From contig JBDSLU010000169.1 of NCBI GenBank assembly GCA_039916225.1, positions 1 through 24,073 of the forward strand: 24,073 bases of DNA, read 5' to 3'. This DNA comes from JBDSLU01 sp039916225 (GTDB lineage Bacteria > Acidobacteriota > Vicinamibacteria > Vicinamibacterales > Vicinamibacteraceae). This document shows, one piece after another, positions 15,197 to 22,869 of the stretch. Each line of letters starts with the position of its first letter. The first letter of the stretch is position 1. Under the pieces are notes generated by a model, which saw nothing but the letters and a program-made list of their open reading frames with translations, searched no databases and was not told where the DNA came from. The translations under genes were made by a program, and so were the position numbers.

Positions 15197-16384
15197 ATGT
15201 CGTTCTTCAAGCAGATCTTTTCCGTCGCCTGGCTGAGCGTCCGGACCATCCGCCAGCGCATCGGCTCGTCGGCGGTCGCCGTCGTCGGCATCGCCGGCGT
15301 CGTCATCGTCTTCGTCGCCGTGTTGTCGATCGCCGAGGGCTTCCAGGCGGCGATGAAGAATGCCGGTCAGCCCGATCGGGCGCTGATCATGCGCGGCGGC
15401 GCCAGCGACGAGATGTCGAGCGGCCTCGCCGGCGATGCCGTCGAAGTGATGAAGCAGGCCCCCGGTATCCGCCGCGAGAACAACCAGCCGCTGGCGTCGA
15501 CCGAGCTCTACGTGATCGTCGACCTGCCCAAGCGGTCGACGATGACGGCGGCGAACGTGCCGATGCGTGGCATCGTGCCAATCACGCCGCAGGTCCGCTA
15601 CGACACGCGCATCATGGCCGGCCGCATGCTCACCTTCGGCACCAACGAGATCGTCGCCGGGCGCGGCGCCGCCGCGCAGTTCGCCGGAGTCTCGGTCGGC
15701 TCGCAGATCAAGACCGGGCAGGTGACCTGGACCGTCGTCGGCATCTTCGAGGCCGGTGGCAGCGTGGCGGAGACCGAGCTCTGGGCCGATGCCCGCGTCG
15801 TGCAGGGAGCCTTCCGGCGGAACAATTCGTTCCAGTCGGTGCTGGTCCGGCTCGAGTCGCCTGAGCAGTTCACCAAGACGAAGAACTGGCTGACCACCAA
15901 CCCGCAGCTGAACGTGAGCGTGGTCGACGAGTCGGTCTACTACAGCGATCACTCAGCCAACATGACGACGCTGATCCGAAAAGTCGGCTTCGGCATCGCC
16001 GTCCTGATGGCCGTCGGCGCGGTCTTCGGCGCGATCCTGACGATGTACACCGCGGTCTCGACGCGGACGCGCGAGATCGCCACGCTGCGCGCGCTCGGCT
16101 TCAACACGACCTCGGTCGTCATCTCGGTGCTGGTGGAGTCCCTCGTGCTGGGTGGCCTCGGCGGGCTGGCCGGGGGCGTGCTCGCCTACGTCGCCTTCAA
16201 CGGCTACCAGACGTCGACGATGAACTTCCAGACCTTCAGCCAGGTCGCCTTTGCTTTTGCGGTGACGCCGTGGCTGCTGGCCCAGGGCCTGACCTACGCC
16301 CTGATCATGGCCTTCTTCGGCGCCCTGCTGCCGGCCGTCAAGGCAGCCCGCCTGCCGATCGCATCGGCCTTGCGCGAGCTGTGA
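15197..16384 (+). CDS. FtsX-like ABC permease, second of two
   Basis: A 395-residue permease of the same class as its neighbour: N-terminal helix (about 24-45), periplasmic domain, and three C-terminal helices (about 264-285, 306-332 and 358-380). The coupling motif RTREIATLRALGF is a close match to the MacB/FtsX consensus. It starts 12 bases after the first permease, with AAGGA upstream of ATG. The two permeases differ clearly in sequence, so they probably form a heterodimer, as in LolCE-type or DevC-like systems, energised by the single ATPase. With the adaptor they make a likely adaptor-ATPase-permease-permease exporter; the cargo is unknown. Confidence 0.93.
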   Translation: MSFFKQIFSVAWLSVRTIRQRIGSSAVAVVGIAGVVIVFVAVLSIAEGFQAAMKNAGQPDRALIMRGGASDEMSSGLAGDAVEVMKQAPGIRRENNQPLASTELYVIVDLPKRSTMTAANVPMRGIVPITPQVRYDTRIMAGRMLTFGTNEIVAGRGAAAQFAGVSVGSQIKTGQVTWTVVGIFEAGGSVAETELWADARVVQGAFRRNNSFQSVLVRLESPEQFTKTKNWLTTNPQLNVSVVDESVYYSDHSANMTTLIRKVGFGIAVLMAVGAVFGAILTMYTAVSTRTREIATLRALGFNTTSVVISVLVESLVLGGLGGLAGGVLAYVAFNGYQTSTMNFQTFSQVAFAFAVTPWLLAQGLTYALIMAFFGALLPAVKAARLPIASALREL

Positions 16385-16507
16385 TCGACGGGTGATCATC
16401 GCCCCTCGGCTTGAGGGTGCGCGCCCACGCCCGTCCGCTTCTCCTCGTACCCGGTTGAGGGGCGCGACGGCCGGGCTGGCCGGTGCAGGCCATGAGGTGG
16501 TCGTGCG

Positions 16508-17680
16508 ATGAGATGGTGGCCCCTGCGGCGGTGGCGGGCGGAAAGCTGGGTCGACGATCGAGCGCGGGCCGAGCGCCGGCAACGCGGACGGCGCCGCGTC
16601 GGCCGCCTGCTCGGAATCCTCGGGCTCCTGCTGATCGGCGGCCCCGGAGCGTTCATCGGGATCATCTGCAGCGGCGGCGGCTCGCAGTCGCCACGTGAGC
16701 TGATCGCGCCGTTTCCGATGCCGGCGCGCGACGAATCGCTGACGTTCCTGACCGTGCCCGAGCGGCTGGTGGTCGCGCAGACCGACGAATACGGGCGGCA
16801 CCTGGCACAGGCCCCGGCGAGTACGTTCCCGCACTTCAGCGCGGCGCGCGACTACTGGGGCGCCGTCAACACGGCGTGCGGCGTCACGACCCAGGAGTAC
16901 AGCTTCAACGCCGGCCAGCAGATCACGCTGGGCGTGCTCGGCGCCGGCCACACCGCCGAGCAGGTGCTGAAGGGCGCCTACGAAGGCTCGCTGGGCCGCT
17001 TCACCGAGTGGCTCTTCTCGACGGACACGCCCGAAGATCGCTTCGCCGGCGACACCGTGCGCGAGCTGGCCCGTTTCGAGCGCGGCGCGCCGTGGCAGCA
17101 GTTTCCGTTCGGCGCCCGGCTGCAGCAGCTGTGGTCGGCCACGCCGCTGTGGGGGCCGCACGTCCTGCGCAAGTGGGAGCGCCGCGTCGTCTTCAGCGTC
17201 GAGTACGGCGTCAAGGCGTTGTTGGCGTCCGCGGCTCGACTGCTCGCGGCAACGCCGGCAGACAAGGACACCGCCCGCCTGCATGCGTGGGTCGGCGGCG
17301 CGACGCCGGCGGTGCTGCAGGCCAACGGCGCCGACATCGTGTCGATCGTCGGGCCCGGTTCGTTCATCGTCACGCTGCCGCGCGGCGAGGCGTTCACCCG
17401 CAGCCTGATCGGGTTGATCGGCGGCGGCGTGAAGGTGCTCGACGTGGCCGGCAACGACGAGATCGCGTTGACCGCCATCGTGCGTTCGGCGCCGAACGGC
17501 GCGGCATCGACGGCGCCCGAGGAGGCACCGCCAGCCGGCCGGGTGCTGTCGACGGTGCCGCTGCTGACCGACCCCTCGGCGCGGCGGCTGACGGTGCGCA
17601 CCCCGCTGGCCCGGCTGGCCGAGACGGCGGCGTGGCTGCAGCGGCGCGGCGCGGTCCTCGAACAGCTGTACGACTACTGA
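16508..17680 (+). CDS. Membrane-anchored protein, function unknown
   Basis: A 390-residue protein I do not recognise. The N-terminus is very basic (Arg-rich, residues 1-33) and is followed by one hydrophobic segment (about 34-53) that ends IGIICSGGGS; the residue before the cysteine is Ile, so it is not a good lipobox. The long remainder, mixed alpha/beta in appearance, should lie outside the membrane. It includes YSFNAGQQITLGVLGAG (about 135-151) and the near-repeated hydrophobic strands DIVSIVGPGSFIVTLP and GGGVKVLDVAG. It begins 123 bases after the second permease on the same strand and may be co-transcribed with the exporter or be independent. ATG at 16508 is chosen as the first before the basic segment. 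Confidence 0.7.
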   Translation: MRWWPLRRWRAESWVDDRARAERRQRGRRRVGRLLGILGLLLIGGPGAFIGIICSGGGSQSPRELIAPFPMPARDESLTFLTVPERLVVAQTDEYGRHLAQAPASTFPHFSAARDYWGAVNTACGVTTQEYSFNAGQQITLGVLGAGHTAEQVLKGAYEGSLGRFTEWLFSTDTPEDRFAGDTVRELARFERGAPWQQFPFGARLQQLWSATPLWGPHVLRKWERRVVFSVEYGVKALLASAARLLAATPADKDTARLHAWVGGATPAVLQANGADIVSIVGPGSFIVTLPRGEAFTRSLIGLIGGGVKVLDVAGNDEIALTAIVRSAPNGAASTAPEEAPPAGRVLSTVPLLTDPSARRLTVRTPLARLAETAAWLQRRGAVLEQLYDY

Positions 17681-17779
17681 GCGGGCACGGCGCTGAAGGT
17701 CTTGTGGCGGGGTTGCTCGCACCGCCCGGCATCGGTCAGGTGTAAGGTAGTCAGCTCGACACTAACAGTGGGAGGACAC

Positions 17780-18394
17780 ATGATGAAGCGTTCGACGTTC
17801 CTGGCGGCCCTGGTTGGCGCCGTTGTTTTTTCGTCCAGCCTGATCGCCGGCGAGGTCACCAAGGCCGACCGCGACAAGCTGGTCGACCACCTCAAGAAGA
17901 CGGAAGCCGCGTTCCTCAAGTCCATTGACGGCGTCAGCGACGCCCAATGGAAGTGGAAGTCGGCGCCCGAGCGCTGGTCGGTCGCCGAAACCGCCGAGCA
18001 CATCACCAAGGCCGAGGACATGCTCCGCGGCATGGTCGAGGGCATGATGAAGGCGCCGGCGGCGCCCGATCTCCTCGCCAAGACCAAGGGCAAGGACGAG
18101 GTCATCCTCACGGTGATTCCCGACCGCAGCAAGAAGGCCCAGGCGCCCGAGCCGTTGGTTCCGAAGGGGACGTTCGCGACCAAGGCGGCCCTGGTCGAAG
18201 CCTTCAAGGCCGCACGCGCCAAGACGCTGGCCATCGCCGGCGGCACCTCGGATCTGCGCGCCTACGGCATGGCGGGACTGCCGGTCGGTGAAGTGGACGC
18301 CTACCAGGGCGTGCTCTTCCTGAGCGCGCACACCGAGCGCCACACCAAGCAGATCGAGGAAGTGAAGGCGACGGCCGGCTACCCGGCCAAGTAG
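17780..18394 (+). CDS. Exported DinB-family protein
   Basis: A 204-residue DinB-type four-helix protein with an N-terminal signal peptide (about 1-24, MMKRSTFLAALVGAVV onward, ending LIAGE). The metal triad is complete: H74 in WSVAETAEHITKAED, and H184 and H188 in SAHTERHTKQIEE. Export is unusual relative to the cytoplasmic thiol-transferase members, but signal-peptide DinB proteins are frequent in Acidobacteriota-like genomes. GGAGG lies just before the paired ATG codons at 17780 and 17783. The DUF1801 gene follows by 24 bases, likely in one transcript. Substrate unknown. Confidence 0.9.
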   Translation: MMKRSTFLAALVGAVVFSSSLIAGEVTKADRDKLVDHLKKTEAAFLKSIDGVSDAQWKWKSAPERWSVAETAEHITKAEDMLRGMVEGMMKAPAAPDLLAKTKGKDEVILTVIPDRSKKAQAPEPLVPKGTFATKAALVEAFKAARAKTLAIAGGTSDLRAYGMAGLPVGEVDAYQGVLFLSAHTERHTKQIEEVKATAGYPAK

Positions 18395-18418
18395 CGCCGA
18401 TCGACAGGAGGAGACGCC

Positions 18419-18862
18419 GTGCCGGCGAAGGTCGTCGCATCGAAGACACGACCCACCACGGCCAGCGTCTCCGCCTTCCTGAAGGACGTCGCCGATCCGT
18501 CGCAGCGGGCTGACTGCCTGGCGATGGTCGAGCTGATGGTCGAGGCCACGGGCGAGAAGCCTCGCATGTGGGGAACCTCGATCGTCGGCTTCGGCGAGGT
18601 CTTCTGTCCCGGCTCGGGTGGGCGGCTGAGTCATGCGCCACTCCTCGGCTTCGCGCCGCGCAAGTGCGCGCTGAGCGTCTACCTGGTCGACGGCGTGCAT
18701 CAGCATGACGCCCAGCTCGCGGCGCTCGGTGAGCACGACATGGGCACGGGCTGCCTGTACCTGTGGAACCTCGCCTCCGTCGACCTGAAGGTGCTGCGGC
18801 GGATCCTGGCGGCGTCGGTGAAGAACTCGAAGCGGATGTTTCTGAATCGGCTGCCGGCCTAG
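18419..18862 (+). CDS. DUF1801 domain protein (YdhG-like)
   Basis: A 147-residue cytoplasmic protein of the DUF1801 family, whose biochemical role is not established. The family core is visible: DPSQRADCLAMVELMVEATG (26-45), the signature KPRMWGTSIVGFG (47-59), and the Phe/Leu-rich strand region PLLGFAPRKCALSVYL (74-89). The C-terminal helix carries the usual LKVLRRILAASVKNSK segment. The start is GTG at 18419 with AGGAGGA about 7 bases upstream. It is 24 bases downstream of the exported DinB gene and ends 48 bases before the GH3 gene, which has its own apparent promoter. Confidence 0.87.
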   Translation: MPAKVVASKTRPTTASVSAFLKDVADPSQRADCLAMVELMVEATGEKPRMWGTSIVGFGEVFCPGSGGRLSHAPLLGFAPRKCALSVYLVDGVHQHDAQLAALGEHDMGTGCLYLWNLASVDLKVLRRILAASVKNSKRMFLNRLPA

Positions 18863-18871
18863 CTGCCTTCC

Positions 18872-18901
18872 TTGATCTTTCGAGCCCCGCCCAACTATTG
18901 T
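18872..18901 (+). promoter_or_regulatory. Candidate sigma-70-like promoter for the GH3 gene
   Basis: TTGATC at 18872-18877 and TATTGT at 18896-18901 are separated by 18 bases. Each matches four of six consensus positions. The predicted start of transcription falls about 18908, next to the ATG at 18911, so the message would be nearly leaderless. The element lies in the 48-base gap after the DUF1801 gene. Confidence 0.4.
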
Positions 18902-18910
18902 TCGGGGCTC
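18882..18910 (+). repeat. Inverted repeat overlapping the GH3 promoter and abutting its start codon
   Basis: GAGCCCCG (18882-18889) and CGGGGCTC (18903-18910) are a perfect 8-base inverted repeat. AAC/GTT can pair further inside around a TATT loop, with a CCC bulge. It covers the -10-like TATTGT and ends at the base before the ATG. It could be an operator, a translation-blocking hairpin or, less likely since no T-run follows, a terminator for the DUF1801 gene. Confidence 0.5.
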
Positions 18911-21592
18911 ATGCATGTCCTTCTTCGCGCTTCCCTGACGGCCGCCATCGTCGGTGGGCTGGCCCTGGTGCCGGCTCCGGTGTCGACGCAGGCTCCCGCG
19001 GCCATCAGCGCCGCCAACGCTCCCTACCAGGATCTGTCGCTCGACTTCGAGGCCCGCGCCAAGGACCTCGTCGGCCGCCTGACGCTGGACGAGAAGATCG
19101 CCCAGCTGATGAACGACGCGCCGGCGATCCCCCGCCTGGCCGTGCCGGCCTACAACTGGTGGAACGAGGCGCTGCACGGCGTCGCCCGCGCCGGCACCGC
19201 CACCGTCTTCCCGCAGGCCATCGGCATGGCCGCGTCGTTCGATACGGCGCTGATGACCCGCGTCGCCGTCGCCATCGGCGACGAAGGGCGCGCCAAGCAC
19301 CATGAGTTCGTGCGGCGCGGCGAGCGCGGCATCTATCGCGGCCTGACCTTCTGGTCGCCGAACATCAACATCTTCCGCGACCCGCGCTGGGGCCGCGGCC
19401 AGGAGACCTACGGCGAGGATCCGTACCTGACCGCGCGCATGGGCGTGGCCTTCGTCAAGGCGCTGCAGGGCGACGATCCCAAGTACTGGAAGACGGTGGC
19501 GACGGCCAAGCACTACGTCGTTCACAGCGGCCCCGAGGCGGATCGCCACACCTTCGACGTCAGCCCGAGCGAGCGCGACCTCTACGAGACCTACCTGCCG
19601 GCCTTTCAGGCCCTGATCCAGGAGGCGAAGGTGGCCTCGGTGATGGGCGCCTACAACCGCGTCAATGGCGAGTCGGCGTCAGCGAGCCCGCGCTTCCTGG
19701 GCCAGATCCTGCGCAAGGACTGGGGTTTCGACGGCTACGTCGTGTCCGACTGCGGGTCGATCGACGACATCTACGTCGGCCACAAGATCGTGAAGACGGC
19801 CGAAGAGGCCGCGGCGCTGGCCGTGAAGCAAGGCTGCGACCTCGAGTGCGGCACGGTCTACCGATCGCTCAAGACCGCGGTCGAGAAAACGCTGATCTCC
19901 GAGCGCGAGATCGACGTGGCCCTGACGCGGCTCTTCTTCGTTCGCTTCAAGCTCGGGATGTTCGACCCGCCGGAGCGCGTGAAATACGCGAGGATCCCCT
20001 TCAGCGTCAACGAAGCGCCCGCCCACGATCTGCTGGCCCGCGAGATGGCGCAGGCGTCGGTGGTGCTGCTCAAGAACACCGGCGTGTTGCCGCTCGCCGC
20101 CAACACCAGGAAGGTGGCCGTCATCGGGCCCAACGCCGACGAGATCATGACGCTGGTCGGCAACTACTACGGCACGCCGTCGAAGCCGGTGACGCTGGTG
20201 CAGGGCGTCCGCAACGCGCTGCCTGCCGGCGAGGTGGTCTACGCCCGCGGCGCCGACCTCGTCGAGAACCGCCAGGATCCCCGGGCGGTGCCGCCGATTC
20301 CGGCCCAGTATCTCCGTCCGGCCGCGGGCTCGACCGAGCAGGGCCTGAAGGGCGAGTACTTCCGGGGCAAGGAGCTGCAGGGTGCACCGGTCGTCACCCG
20401 CGTCGACCGCTCGGTGAACTTCCGCTGGGATCGGATGAACCCGACCAGCGAGCTGGTGCTGCAGGGGCAGCTGACGCGCGAGCAGGCGCTCGGCAACGAC
20501 GAGTTCTCGGTGCGCTGGACGGGCCAGCTGGTTGCGCCGGTGACGGGCAGGTATGAGATCACGGTGACCGGCGACGACGGCTTCCGCCTCGACGTGGCCG
20601 GCGCCCGCGTGCTCGACGAGTGGTCGCCGACGCCGCGGGCACGGGCGCGCAGCGCGATGCTCGACTTCGAGGCCGGCAAGGCCTACGACGTGAAGCTCGA
20701 GTACTTCGAGAACATCCGCGACGCCGAAGTCCGCCTGAACTGGCGACAGCCTGGCGCCAAGGACCCGTATCAGGAAGCGCTCGATGCGGCCAAGGCGGCC
20801 GACGTCGTGATCTTCGCCGGCGGCCTCAATGGCGAGGTCGAGGGCGAAGAGATGCCGGTCATCTATCCGGGCTTCGCCGGCGGCGACCGTTCCGACATCG
20901 CGCTGCCGAAGACGCAGCAGAAACTGCTCGAGGATCTGCACGCTACCGGCAAGCCGGTCGTGCTGGTGCTGATGACGGGCTCGGCGCTGGCCGTCGAATG
21001 GGCCAAGGCCAACCTGCCGGCGGTGCTGGTCGCCTGGTATCCGGGCCAGCAGGGCGGCAACGCCATCGCCGACGTCCTGTTCGGCAAGGTCAACCCGTCA
21101 GGCCGCCTGCCAGTGACCTTTTACAAGTCGGTCAACGACCTGCCGCCGTTCGCCGACTATTCGATGAAGAACCGGACCTACAAGTACTTCACCGGCGAGC
21201 CGCTGTACCCGTTCGGCCACGGCCTCTCCTACACGCGCTTCGACTACACCGGCATGCGGATCGCGCCGGCGGCGGGTGCGGCGGCCGAGGCCTTCGACGT
21301 GTCGTTCGAGGTCCAGAACACGGGGACGCGGGCCGGTCACGAGGTGCCGCAGCTCTACGTCCGCGCCCTCGACGCCGGGCGGCCGATGCCGCTGCGCGAG
21401 CTGCGTGGCTTCACCCGCATTCAGCTGGCGCCAGGCGCCCGCCAGCGCGTATCCTTCCGCGTCACCAAGCAGGACCTGGCCTATTACGACGAAGCTGCCA
21501 AGCGCTTCGTGACGGCGCCGGGCGAATACGAGATGGCGGCGGGCCGATCGAGCGCCGACCTGCCGGTCACGGCTCGCGTCCGCGTGCCGTGA
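18911..21592 (+). CDS. Secreted GH3 beta-xylosidase/beta-glucosidase-like enzyme with PA14 domain
   Basis: An 893-residue exported glycoside hydrolase. Signal peptide about 1-28 (ending VSTQA). The GH3 barrel has YNWWNEALHGVARAG (81-95) and FWSPNINIFRDPRWGRGQET (147-166), patterns of the xylosidase/arabinosidase-like GH3 branch; the nucleophile is D280 in GYVVSDCGS. The alpha/beta sandwich starts near 375 (VVLLKNTGVLPL) and is interrupted by a PA14 domain (about 478-612, with VTGDDGFRLDV), then resumes with GGLNGEVEGEEMP, where the acid/base is probably E645 or E647. A fibronectin-III-like domain (about 797-885) ends the protein. It hydrolyses terminal beta-linked sugars from oligosaccharides; beta-xylose is favoured by motif, not proven. 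ATG at 18911 abuts a hairpin. Confidence 0.94.
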   Translation: MHVLLRASLTAAIVGGLALVPAPVSTQAPAAISAANAPYQDLSLDFEARAKDLVGRLTLDEKIAQLMNDAPAIPRLAVPAYNWWNEALHGVARAGTATVFPQAIGMAASFDTALMTRVAVAIGDEGRAKHHEFVRRGERGIYRGLTFWSPNINIFRDPRWGRGQETYGEDPYLTARMGVAFVKALQGDDPKYWKTVATAKHYVVHSGPEADRHTFDVSPSERDLYETYLPAFQALIQEAKVASVMGAYNRVNGESASASPRFLGQILRKDWGFDGYVVSDCGSIDDIYVGHKIVKTAEEAAALAVKQGCDLECGTVYRSLKTAVEKTLISEREIDVALTRLFFVRFKLGMFDPPERVKYARIPFSVNEAPAHDLLAREMAQASVVLLKNTGVLPLAANTRKVAVIGPNADEIMTLVGNYYGTPSKPVTLVQGVRNALPAGEVVYARGADLVENRQDPRAVPPIPAQYLRPAAGSTEQGLKGEYFRGKELQGAPVVTRVDRSVNFRWDRMNPTSELVLQGQLTREQALGNDEFSVRWTGQLVAPVTGRYEITVTGDDGFRLDVAGARVLDEWSPTPRARARSAMLDFEAGKAYDVKLEYFENIRDAEVRLNWRQPGAKDPYQEALDAAKAADVVIFAGGLNGEVEGEEMPVIYPGFAGGDRSDIALPKTQQKLLEDLHATGKPVVLVLMTGSALAVEWAKANLPAVLVAWYPGQQGGNAIADVLFGKVNPSGRLPVTFYKSVNDLPPFADYSMKNRTYKYFTGEPLYPFGHGLSYTRFDYTGMRIAPAAGAAAEAFDVSFEVQNTGTRAGHEVPQLYVRALDAGRPMPLRELRGFTRIQLAPGARQRVSFRVTKQDLAYYDEAAKRFVTAPGEYEMAAGRSSADLPVTARVRVP

Positions 21593-21609
21593 TCGCAGCT
21601 GGAGGAATG

Positions 21610-22821
21610 ATGAACCGTACGACGATGTTGATGCTGGCGGCGATGCTCGCCGCGACGCCCGCCGCGGCACAGGTCACCCCGGCCAGTCCCGCCACGCCGC
21701 CGACGCCGGTGGCGCCGCCGCAACGGCCGCAGGTCAATTCGCCGGTCGTCCAGGGCGACACGGTGACGTTTGCGATCTACGCGCCGAAGTCGAGCGAAGT
21801 GATCCTCAGCAGCGGCGAGATCGAGCGGCTGGTTCCAGGCCGCAACAAGCCCTTCGCGAAGGCCGACAACGGCGTCTGGACGCTGAACGTCTCGCCGCTG
21901 CCGCCCGGCATCTACGAGTACGCACTGGTCGTCGACGGCGTGTCGATGGCCGATCCGTCCAGCATGAACGTGGTCGGCAACGTCCGCGGCGCGCGCGGCT
22001 TCGTCGAGGTGCCGGGCCCGGCCGGGTCGCCACGGCCCGATGAGTGGCGGGCCGGTGCGCATGGCACCCTCACCCAGCACTTCTACGATTCAAAGGCGAC
22101 GCAGACGCGCCGCAGCGTGCACGTCTACACGCCGCCCGGCTACGGTGCGACGACGAAGAAGCTGCCGGTGCTCTACCTGCTCCACGGCTCCGGCGACAAC
22201 GACGCGCATTGGGCGGCCCTCGGCCGCGCCAATGTCATCGCCGACAACCTGCTTGCCGCCGGCGCCATGACCCCGATGGTGATCGTCATGACCGACGGCC
22301 ACGCCTACCGGCCGCAGCCGGGCGAGCAGGGCGGCCGCGAGAAGGCGGCGAAGATGTTCGAGGACGACCTGCTCACCGAGGTCGTCCCGCTGGTGGAGAA
22401 GAGCTACCGCGTCGAGACGACGCGTGATCGGCGGGCCATCGCCGGTCTGTCGATGGGCGGCGGGCAGTCGCTCAATGTCGGCCTCGGCCACACCGATCGG
22501 TTCGCCTGGATCGGCGCCTTCAGCTCGTCGACCGGCGGTGTCGACGCCAAGGTCGAGGCCCTCGCCAAGAACGCGGCCGCGTTCAATAAGGGCTCGCGCC
22601 TGCTGTGGCTCCGCATCGGCAAGGACGACTTTCTTCTCCAGCAGAACCGCGCCCTCATCGAGTCGCTGAAGAAGGCCGGCATCGTCCATCAGTACGAGGA
22701 AGTCGAAGGCGCCCACATGTGGGGCGTCTGGCGCACGGCGCTCGCCGACTTCCTGCCCAGGCTGTTCAAGCCCGCCGGCGCGGTGCCGGCGGCCCCGGCG
22801 CCGTCGGCCGCGCAGCCGTAA
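21610..22821 (+). CDS. Secreted CE1-type esterase with N-terminal E-set domain
   Basis: A 403-residue exported alpha/beta hydrolase. Signal peptide about 1-21 (ATPAAAQ), a Pro-rich linker (22-42), an immunoglobulin-like E-set/glycogen-binding-type domain (about 43-136, TVTFAIYAPKSSEVILSS to GFVEVPG), then the esterase domain. The catalytic serine is S281 in AGLSMGGG, with D340 (RIGKDDFL) or D339, and H369 (EGAHMWGVW). This arrangement is shared by feruloyl or acetyl-xylan esterases and enterochelin-esterase-like proteins. It lies 17 bases after the GH3 gene; GGAGG sits four bases before ATG 21610 and only one before the adjacent ATG 21607, so 21610 is preferred. Context favours removal of ester side groups from hemicellulose. 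Confidence 0.92.
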   Translation: MNRTTMLMLAAMLAATPAAAQVTPASPATPPTPVAPPQRPQVNSPVVQGDTVTFAIYAPKSSEVILSSGEIERLVPGRNKPFAKADNGVWTLNVSPLPPGIYEYALVVDGVSMADPSSMNVVGNVRGARGFVEVPGPAGSPRPDEWRAGAHGTLTQHFYDSKATQTRRSVHVYTPPGYGATTKKLPVLYLLHGSGDNDAHWAALGRANVIADNLLAAGAMTPMVIVMTDGHAYRPQPGEQGGREKAAKMFEDDLLTEVVPLVEKSYRVETTRDRRAIAGLSMGGGQSLNVGLGHTDRFAWIGAFSSSTGGVDAKVEALAKNAAAFNKGSRLLWLRIGKDDFLLQQNRALIESLKKAGIVHQYEEVEGAHMWGVWRTALADFLPRLFKPAGAVPAAPAPSAAQP

Positions 22822-22822
22822 C

Positions 22823-22844
22823 GGCACGCCTTCCGGCGCGTGCC
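22823..22844. terminator. Candidate hairpin after the esterase gene
   Basis: GGCACGC (22823-22829) and GCGTGCC (22838-22844) form a 7-base stem with an 8-base loop, starting one base after the esterase TAA. It lies in the 48-base convergent gap before the HEAT-repeat gene. No T-run is present. Confidence 0.45.
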
Positions 22845-22869
22845 CGCGCGCCACGACATCGAGCCGGCG

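Noticed and set aside
11889..15952. Very long open frames on the minus strand opposite the exporter genes (about 700 codons each).
   Set aside because: They are mirror frames created by high GC at third positions; their translations are His/Arg/Asp/Gly-rich without domains, while the plus strand has complete ABC exporter genes.
16403..16417. Hairpin CCCTC/GAGGG after the second permease as a terminator.
   Set aside because: Only five pairs and no T-run; too weak to claim in GC-rich sequence.
16583..16680. Lipoprotein signal in the unknown 390-residue protein (cysteine after IGII).
   Set aside because: The residue before Cys is Ile rather than Ala, Gly or Ser, so a type II signal peptidase site is unlikely; a plain membrane anchor fits better.
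15953..19549. Two more long minus-strand open frames opposite the unknown protein, DinB, DUF1801 and GH3 genes.
   Set aside because: No recognisable domain, no start signals, and the plus-strand genes show signal peptides, ribosome-binding sites and active-site motifs.
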